From a virus: a stretch of DNA of 26,472 nucleotides. Within the stretch, counting starts at the first letter, position 1. Every line of letters begins with the position of its first letter. The DNA lies in the IMG/VR virus record IMGVR_UViG_3300032313_000167, positions 1 through 26,472 of that record; one strand, given 5' to 3'. The position numbers and the translations under genes were made by a program. Under the pieces are notes generated by a model. That model had not been told where the DNA came from. It ran no database searches and saw only the letters and a list, made by a program, of their open reading frames with translations. Below are positions 21,091 to 26,472 of this stretch, one piece after another.

Positions 21091-22309
21091 TACAGAAGCA
21101 AAATTAATTACTGCAGTATTAAACGATAAGCAGATTCACGTACTTTTGCAAGCTAATGTTGATAATCTTTTAAGAACTCATAATGATGTTTGGAATTTTA
21201 TTAGACAGTATTCAGAAAACAATCAGTCAATTCCGCCAACATCATTAGTTGTAGAAAAGTTTAGAGACTTTACTCCAGTAGAAGGAGTTGGCGCAACAAA
21301 ACATCATCTTGAAGAATTACAATCAGAATATTTAAACGATAGCCTTAAAGATATTTTACGTAATGCAGCAGGAGAAGTTCAAAGCGGTAATGGTAACAAC
21401 GCTCTTGAACATTTAATTACTAAAACATCAGAACTTAAAAAGAATACTGCTGCGATTAGAGATATTGAAGTAACTGATCTTGATTCTGCAGTTGCCTATT
21501 TTGAAAATGTAAAGAAGATGCAAGATCTTGGACAAGTTGGAATCAAGACTGGTCTTCCTGGATTTGATAACTACCTACCTTCTGGAATTATGCCAGGTCA
21601 GCTTGGAGTCTTTCTTGCATACCCAGGTATTGGAAAGTCGTGGTTGGCTCTGTATTTTGCTGTACAGGCTTGGAAGCAGGGTCGTAGCCCACTTGTTATA
21701 AGTCTTGAAATGTCTGAAACAGAAGTTCGTAATCGTGTATTTGCAATTATGGGTGAAGGTCTTTGGTCACATCGTAAACTTAGCAATGGCGAAGTAGAGA
21801 TTGATATGCTTAAAAAATGGCATGCTAGTAAATTGCAGGGCAAACCAGAGTTTCATATTATTTCTAATGACAGTGGTGGAGAAGTAACTCCATCAGTTAT
21901 ACGTGGAAAGATTGATCAGTATAAGCCAGACTTTGTTGTTGTTGACTATTTACAACTAATGAGTCCAAACCAAAAGTCAGATAATGAAACAGTTCGCATG
22001 AAAAACCTTTCTCGTGAATTAAAACTTATGTCTATCAGTGAAGAGGTTCCAATTATGGCTATCTCTTCTGCTACACCAGATGATGTTAAAGATTTATCTA
22101 GTCCACCAACTTTAGGGCAGACCGCTTGGTCAAGACAGATTGCTTACGATGCTGATTGGGTAATGGCTTTAGGTCGTGCCACCAATAGTGATATTATTGA
22201 ATGCGTATTTAGAAAAAATAGAAATGGTTTTATGGGTGATTTTTTAGTTCAAGTAGATTTTGATAGAGGATACTATCGTTACAAAGACTATGAGGATAAA
22301 AATGGTTAA
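21083..22309 (+). CDS. dnaB: DnaB-type replicative helicase
   Basis: The protein has 408 residues. The GTG at 21083 is used, with AAGGAAG ending at 21075 and 7 nt spacing. Residues 1-115 look like a reduced DnaB N-terminal domain. From about 150 a RecA-like ATPase domain follows: Walker A AYPGIGKS (179-186), the catalytic glutamate in VISLEM (E209), Walker B DFVVVDYLQLM (D288), a downstream SWI-type GQTAWSRQIAYDADWVMAL region and an arginine-finger-like FRKNRNG (376-382). It would unwind the phage replication fork as a hexamer on the lagging strand template. The Walker A has alanine where glycine is usual. At 408 residues it is shorter than the usual 450-470 of host DnaB, as in other phage helicases. 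The primase gene starts inside its end. Confidence 0.9.
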   Translation: MNNTEAKLITAVLNDKQIHVLLQANVDNLLRTHNDVWNFIRQYSENNQSIPPTSLVVEKFRDFTPVEGVGATKHHLEELQSEYLNDSLKDILRNAAGEVQSGNGNNALEHLITKTSELKKNTAAIRDIEVTDLDSAVAYFENVKKMQDLGQVGIKTGLPGFDNYLPSGIMPGQLGVFLAYPGIGKSWLALYFAVQAWKQGRSPLVISLEMSETEVRNRVFAIMGEGLWSHRKLSNGEVEIDMLKKWHASKLQGKPEFHIISNDSGGEVTPSVIRGKIDQYKPDFVVVDYLQLMSPNQKSDNETVRMKNLSRELKLMSISEEVPIMAISSATPDDVKDLSSPPTLGQTAWSRQIAYDADWVMALGRATNSDIIECVFRKNRNGFMGDFLVQVDFDRGYYRYKDYEDKNG

Positions 22310-23225
22310 AGATATGTATACGGCAGAACAGGTCCGTCGTGTTTTAACTGGTGCTGGAATTAACATTGAAGCAGAGTATGGAACGGACTATATTGTTTTT
22401 TGCCCATATCACAATAACAATAGAACTCCTGCTGGAGAAGTGTCAAAAGATCATGGAATGTTTTTTTGTTTTGGATGCCAAACAACAAAAAGCCTTATTG
22501 AATTTATAATGCACACATCTAATAGGACATACTTTGAGTCAATTAGATATATTAAAAGCAAAGAACAAGAAACAAGTATTGAGGATTCAGTTAACAAAGC
22601 TTTAATTGAAAAACCAGAATTTGTTCAATATGATGAACTTTTAATTAAAAGATTAACTAATCAAGCATTAGAGTCTCCAAGAGCAGTCAGATATTTTGAA
22701 GGAAGAAGTATTACAAAAGACTCTATTAATAAGTTTAACCTTGGGTATTCAGAAAAACAAGATTCAGTAACGATACCAGTACACTCACCAGATGGAATGT
22801 GCATAGGGTTTGTGGCTAGAACTGTTGAAGGAAAAGAATTTAAAAATACACCTGGATTGCCAAAAGGCAAGGTGTTGTTTAATCTTCATAGAATTAAGGC
22901 ATCAAGCACTGTCTATGTTGTTGAATCATCTTTTGATGCAATTAGATTAGACCAAGTTGGATTCCCTGCGGTTGCTACCCTAGGGGCAAATGTTTCTGCA
23001 GCACAGATAAAGTTATTAGAAAAATATTTTAATAACGTTGTACTGATTGCGGATAACGATGATGCTGGTGTGATAATGAGAGATAAGTTAATTGAAAAAC
23101 TTGGATCAATAGTCACATCCGTTTATATAGATAAAAAATATAAAGATATAGGCGATATGGATGATAGTGCAATTAAAAAACTGGAGTTTCAGTTTGACAA
23201 TTCTATCATTGGTATGCTAAAATAG
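22302..23225 (+). CDS. dnaG: DnaG-type primase, compact
   Basis: The protein has 307 residues from the ATG at 22302, which has GAGGA (22292-22296) 5 nt upstream and overlaps the helicase end by 8 nt; the further in-frame ATG at 22260 lacks such a site and would give a deep overlap. Residues 34-59 form a CHC2 zinc finger (C34, H37, C56, C59). The Toprim domain spans about 200-285, with VYVVESSFDAIRL (E208, D212), VVLIADNDDAG (D251, D253) and a further acidic DIGDMDD. It makes RNA primers for replication. It ends soon after Toprim, so it lacks the C-terminal helicase-binding domain of bacterial DnaG (about 580-600 residues). How it pairs with the adjacent helicase is unclear; the small preceding gene could help. 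Confidence 0.88.
   Translation: MVKDMYTAEQVRRVLTGAGINIEAEYGTDYIVFCPYHNNNRTPAGEVSKDHGMFFCFGCQTTKSLIEFIMHTSNRTYFESIRYIKSKEQETSIEDSVNKALIEKPEFVQYDELLIKRLTNQALESPRAVRYFEGRSITKDSINKFNLGYSEKQDSVTIPVHSPDGMCIGFVARTVEGKEFKNTPGLPKGKVLFNLHRIKASSTVYVVESSFDAIRLDQVGFPAVATLGANVSAAQIKLLEKYFNNVVLIADNDDAGVIMRDKLIEKLGSIVTSVYIDKKYKDIGDMDDSAIKKLEFQFDNSIIGMLK
23194..23223 (+). promoter_or_regulatory. Promoter TTGACA - 18 bp - TGC TAAAAT, leaderless
   Basis: A perfect TTGACA (23194-23199), 18-bp spacer and extended -10 TGCTAAAAT (23215-23223) lie in the primase end. The -10 is followed by 7 nt and then ATG at 23231, exactly the spacing expected for leaderless mRNA. No Shine-Dalgarno precedes that ATG. Confidence 0.65.
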
Positions 23226-23230
23226 AATAG

Positions 23231-23539
23231 ATGACAATGAAAAAGGTAAAGTTTAGAAATCAATGGCTAAAAGCTTTAAAAACAATGAAGTATAAAAGGT
23301 ATTGGAACAAGCCCAACACTGTAGAGTTTTTTGCTTTTATGACAAAGATTACAATTATATTTCCAGGACTATTACTTGGAAAACAATTTTGGTGGCTTTA
23401 CATTTTTGCTTTAATTTCAAGTTTAGCATTAATTTGGTCATCAACCGTAAAAACATTACCAACAATCATTTGGTTTAATATTTTATGGAGTTTACTTGCT
23501 ATACTATCAATACTAAAACACTTTAATATAATACTATAA
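23231..23539 (+). CDS. Small membrane protein inside the replication module
   Basis: The protein has 102 residues. A basic N terminus (residues 1-30: many K, R, W, Y) is followed by three hydrophobic segments near 31-49, 52-71 and 76-97. The positive-inside rule would put the N terminus in the cytoplasm. The start at ATG 23231 follows a strong leaderless promoter; the ATG at 23237 is an alternative. It lies between primase and SSB genes. I do not recognise a family. It could anchor the replisome at the membrane or alter the host envelope or block superinfection; none of these can be proved from sequence. Confidence 0.6.
   Translation: MTMKKVKFRNQWLKALKTMKYKRYWNKPNTVEFFAFMTKITIIFPGLLLGKQFWWLYIFALISSLALIWSSTVKTLPTIIWFNILWSLLAILSILKHFNIIL
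23497..23532 (+). promoter_or_regulatory. Two -10 boxes before SSB-like gene (TGCTATACT and TATAAT)
   Basis: An extended -10 TGCTATACT lies at 23497-23505 and a plain TATAAT at 23527-23532, both without good -35 boxes. Start points would be near 23512 and 23539. Either gives a short leader with AAGGAGA at 23544-23550 before the ATG at 23560, fitting high SSB expression. Confidence 0.5.
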
Positions 23540-23559
23540 AAACAAGGAGAAAAAATAAT

Positions 23560-24216
23560 ATGACTATTGTAAAGGGACTAAAGAACATTAATGCCCTAGT
23601 TGACAAGCCAAAGTATGATGAAAACTCGCCAAAGGTAAGATGGCTAAAACTTGCTGACGGACAGTCAGTAAAGATTCGTTTTATTGAAGAACTAGATGAA
23701 GACTCTGCAAATTATAATTCAGAACGTGGTCTTGCACTAGTTGTTAAAGAACACACAAATCCAAAAGACTACAAACGTAAGGCTGTAGATACAATGGAAT
23801 CAGAAGGTCGTGACTGGGCTGAAGAGATGCATCGTAAGGATCCAAAGGCAGGCTGGAGAGGTCGCCTTCGTTTTTATTGCAATGTACTTGTAGATGATGG
23901 AATTGAAGAACCATATGTTGCTATTTGGTCAATGGGTGTAAGCAAGCAATCTGCATTCAATACTATTCGTGAATATGCACTTGAAACAGGAAGCATTTCA
24001 AATATTCAATGGAAGCTAAAGCGTAATGGTCAGGGAACTGAAACAAGTTACACAATGATTCCATCTGCTCCAGATTCAGAACCATTTGACTGGAAAGATT
24101 ATAAGCCATATGCTCTTGAATTAGCATTAAAAAATATTCCATATGCTGAGCAAGAAGCATTTTATTTGGGGTTTGACACTCCATCTATAACTTCATCAAC
24201 CAATACAGATTGGTAA
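23560..24216 (+). CDS. Single-stranded DNA-binding protein (phage type)
   Basis: The protein has 218 residues. AAGGAGA at 23544-23550 sits 9 nt upstream of the ATG. The N terminus (TIVKGLKNINALVDKPKYD, then KVRWLKLADGQSVKIRFIEE) and later phrases (VLVDDGIEEPYVAIWSMGVS, LETGSISNIQWKLKRNG, TSYTMIPSAPDSEPFDW, NIPYAEQEAFYLG) match, from memory, the ssDNA-binding protein of actinophages, a gp32-like group distinct from bacterial SSB. It would coat template at the fork. The C terminus ends in a short tail (TSSTNTDW). Related proteins carry a cysteine cluster in the middle that I think is absent here (residues 76-100). Codons favour AAG and CGT, so expression is likely high. The polymerase starts 2 nt after its stop. 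Confidence 0.7.
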   Translation: MTIVKGLKNINALVDKPKYDENSPKVRWLKLADGQSVKIRFIEELDEDSANYNSERGLALVVKEHTNPKDYKRKAVDTMESEGRDWAEEMHRKDPKAGWRGRLRFYCNVLVDDGIEEPYVAIWSMGVSKQSAFNTIREYALETGSISNIQWKLKRNGQGTETSYTMIPSAPDSEPFDWKDYKPYALELALKNIPYAEQEAFYLGFDTPSITSSTNTDW

Positions 24217-24217
24217 G

Positions 24218-26472
24218 ATGAATTACGTAGGCTTACATGTCCATACCCATTTTAGTTTATTTGATGGGATTGCTACTCCAGAAGAATATGTTGACCGTGC
24301 AGTTGAGTTAGGGATGCCAGCAATTGCCATCACTGACCACGGTACTTTATCTGGGCATAGGGAGCTGCACCGTATTGCAAAAGCAAAGGGCATTAAGCCA
24401 ATTCTTGGGCTAGAGGGATACATGTGTGCAGACATATCTGATACACGAGATAAGTCTGAAAGAGAAGGTCAACAAGATCTTGTCTATAATCACATTATCC
24501 TTCTAGCCAAGAATCAAATTGGTTTAGAAAACTTAAACAAGATTAGTGAATTATCTTGGACAGATGGTTTCTTTAAGAAGCCAAGATTTGACTTTGCTAT
24601 TTTAGAAAAGTATAAAGAAGGTATTATCGTTACCTCTGCTTGTCCAAGCAGCGTACTTGTAAAAGCATTAGAAGAAGAAGAGTTTGCTCTTGCTAAGAAG
24701 TACATATCCTGGTTTAAAGAACGTTTTGGAGATGACTACTATATTGAAGTCATGCCTCATAACGAAGCGCATATTAATAAACATCTAATAGGTCTTGCAG
24801 ACGAGTTTGGCATTAAGGTTATTGTTACGCCAGACTGTCACCATGTTGATACATCACAAAAAGAAATCCAAGAATTTAAACTACTAATGAACACTCATGC
24901 AAAGGTTAAGAAAGAAGCAACTTTTGCTAAGTCAGAAAAATGTTCACATATGATGGAGCGCCTTGACTATCTTTATGGTGAAGACCGCCAGATAACATTT
25001 AATAAGTTTGACATTCACCTTCTTTCATACGAAGAAATTAAGGCAGCGATGGAATCGCAGGGGATAGATAGACCAGACATATACTCAAACACACTCCTAT
25101 TAGCAGACACAGTAGGAGACTATGGGATTCAAGAAGGTCTAAACCTTTTGCCAGTACAGTATAAGAACCCAGATAAAGAGCTTAGAACACTGGCTATGGA
25201 GGGTTTGAAGGTTCGTGGTTTGGATACAAATCAAGAATATCTTGACCGTCTTGATGAAGAGTTAGAGATTATTAAGAACAAGAACTTTGGCCCATATTTT
25301 CTTGTTGTACAAAGTATGATTGCTTGGGCAAAAAAGGAAGGCATTATGGTGGGTCCAGGTCGTGGATCTTCCGCTGGATCTTTACTTTGCTATTCACTTG
25401 GTATTACTGATATTGATCCAATTGAGTACGGACTTTTGTTCTTCCGATTTATTAATCCAGATCGTAATGATTTTCCTGATATTGATACAGACATTCAAGA
25501 TACTCGTCGTGAAGAAGTAAAAGATTATCTGGTTCGTCAATATCGCCATGTTGCATCCATTGCAACCTTCCTTGAATTTACTGGAAAAGGAATTGTTCGT
25601 GATATTGCACGAGTTCTAAATATTCCTTTGTCAGATGTAAACAAAGTACTAAAGACTGTAGATACTTGGGATGATTTCTGTAGCTCTAAATCAACAAGAG
25701 AGTTTCGTGACAAATATCCAGAAGTAGAGATATATGGAGAACAACTTCGTGGTCGCATTCGTGGTACTGGTATTCACGCAGCAGGTGTAGTAACAAGTAA
25801 GGAACCAATCTTTAGATATGCACCACTTGAGACAAGATCATCTACGGGATCGGATGAAAGAATTCCTGTTGTTGGTGTAGACATGGAAGAAGCAGAGCGT
25901 ATTGGATTAATTAAGATTGATGCTCTAGGACTCAAGACTCTTAGTGTACTTAAAAATACTATTGATATGGTTAAAGAAAATCATTATGTAGATATTGACT
26001 TGCTTTCAATTGATATGGATGACAAAAATGTTTATGAAATGCTTTCTAGTGGCTTTACCAAGGGAGTATTTCAGTGTGAAGCAACACCATACACAAACCT
26101 TCTTATTAAGATGGGTGTAAAGAATCTAAACGAACTAGCAGCATCAAATGCTTTGGTACGTCCAGGTGCTGCCAACACAATTGGTAAAGATTATATTGAC
26201 CGAAAGCACGGTCGTCAGAATATTAATTATCTTCACCAAATTCTAAAACCATTTACGGAGGATACTTATGGTTGCATTCTTTACCAGGAACAAGTTATGC
26301 AGGCATGCGTACAGCTTGGAGGTATGTCCATGTCGGAAGCAGATAAAGTTAGAAAAATCATTGGCAAGAAGAAGGATGCTAAGGAGTTTGATGTATTCAA
26401 AGACAAATTCGTTAAAGGTGCTTCTGCCTATATTAGTCCCAATCAGGCTCTTGATCTATGGCATGACTTTGA
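24218..26472 (+). CDS. dnaE: DNA polymerase III alpha subunit (DnaE type), 3' end outside window
   Basis: The frame is open from ATG at 24218, just after the SSB stop, to the window end: 751 residues of an expected 1,100 or more. The PHP domain begins at the N terminus, with all nine usual metal ligands apparent: H7, H9, D16, H41, E66, H92, C142, D206 and H208. The palm contains GPGRGSSAGSLLCYSLG (379-395), then FPDIDTDI with catalytic D423 and D425, and KIDALGLKTLS with D568 as third carboxylate. The tau/OB end lies outside. It would be the replicative polymerase of the phage. An intact PHP site is the mark of built-in 3'-5' proofreading in actinobacterial DnaE1, so this enzyme may proofread without a separate epsilon subunit. 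Confidence 0.92.
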   Translation, partial: MNYVGLHVHTHFSLFDGIATPEEYVDRAVELGMPAIAITDHGTLSGHRELHRIAKAKGIKPILGLEGYMCADISDTRDKSEREGQQDLVYNHIILLAKNQIGLENLNKISELSWTDGFFKKPRFDFAILEKYKEGIIVTSACPSSVLVKALEEEEFALAKKYISWFKERFGDDYYIEVMPHNEAHINKHLIGLADEFGIKVIVTPDCHHVDTSQKEIQEFKLLMNTHAKVKKEATFAKSEKCSHMMERLDYLYGEDRQITFNKFDIHLLSYEEIKAAMESQGIDRPDIYSNTLLLADTVGDYGIQEGLNLLPVQYKNPDKELRTLAMEGLKVRGLDTNQEYLDRLDEELEIIKNKNFGPYFLVVQSMIAWAKKEGIMVGPGRGSSAGSLLCYSLGITDIDPIEYGLLFFRFINPDRNDFPDIDTDIQDTRREEVKDYLVRQYRHVASIATFLEFTGKGIVRDIARVLNIPLSDVNKVLKTVDTWDDFCSSKSTREFRDKYPEVEIYGEQLRGRIRGTGIHAAGVVTSKEPIFRYAPLETRSSTGSDERIPVVGVDMEEAERIGLIKIDALGLKTLSVLKNTIDMVKENHYVDIDLLSIDMDDKNVYEMLSSGFTKGVFQCEATPYTNLLIKMGVKNLNELAASNALVRPGAANTIGKDYIDRKHGRQNINYLHQILKPFTEDTYGCILYQEQVMQACVQLGGMSMSEADKVRKIIGKKKDAKEFDVFKDKFVKGASAYISPNQALDLWHDF

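Noticed and set aside
22260-22301. Earlier ATG for the primase
   Set aside because: It would overlap the helicase by 50 nt without a Shine-Dalgarno; ATG 22302 has GAGGA at proper spacing.
25320-25520. 66-codon forward open frame inside the polymerase gene
   Set aside because: It lies in another frame across the catalytic palm of DnaE, whose motifs are intact in the main frame.

Overview
The window is a piece of a tailed double-stranded DNA phage genome (Caudoviricetes). All genes lie on the + strand and are tightly packed, many with start and stop codons overlapping by one to a few bases. The long tape measure gene, tail tube, tail terminator and tail assembly chaperones point to a siphovirus. 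By the usual rule of about 0.15 nm per tape measure residue, 2,169 residues would give a tail near 0.3 micrometres. The DNA is strongly A+T-rich. The head-tail connector, tail tube, minor tail, zinc-ribbon/HTH, SSB-like and DnaE genes resemble, from memory, those of actinobacteriophages, so an A+T-rich aquatic actinobacterium is a reasonable guess for the host. No host gene, integrase, lysis gene, tRNA or CRISPR is present to settle that.

Layout. 1-507: 3' end of the major capsid gene, followed by a strong hairpin. 568-3615: a promoter, then a small SAP/HeH-like protein, head-tail adaptor, head-closure/stopper, tail completion and tail terminator proteins. 3623-4376: promoter, major tail tube gene and a clear rho-independent terminator. 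4376-5470: two paralogous tail assembly chaperone genes, long then short, each with its own promoter. 5493-19389: tape measure, distal tail-like protein, very large tail hub, and three minor tail or fibre proteins. 19394-19860: separately promoted small fibre-like protein. 19873-20549: zinc-ribbon protein overlapping a helix-turn-helix protein. 20463-26472: replication module with two small proteins, DnaB-type helicase, DnaG-type primase, a membrane protein, an SSB-like protein and a DNA polymerase III alpha subunit (cut by the window end).

How it works together. The first two thirds build the head-tail joint and the tail; the last quarter supplies a phage replisome that may depend less than usual on host polymerase. 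Expression seems to be set locally by recurring extended -10 boxes (TG[C/G]TATAAT and variants), usually without a -35, by differences in Shine-Dalgarno strength, and by codon choice. The capsid, tube, short chaperone and SSB genes use AAG, CGT and ATC/ATT more than their AT-rich neighbours.

The most notable points are: a duplicated chaperone that may replace the usual G/GT programmed frameshift; a peptide module shared between the tape measure C terminus and a downstream tail protein, with a 39-nt identical DNA core; near-leaderless promoters; and a 21-bp tandem repeat that carries a -35-like box inside a coding end.
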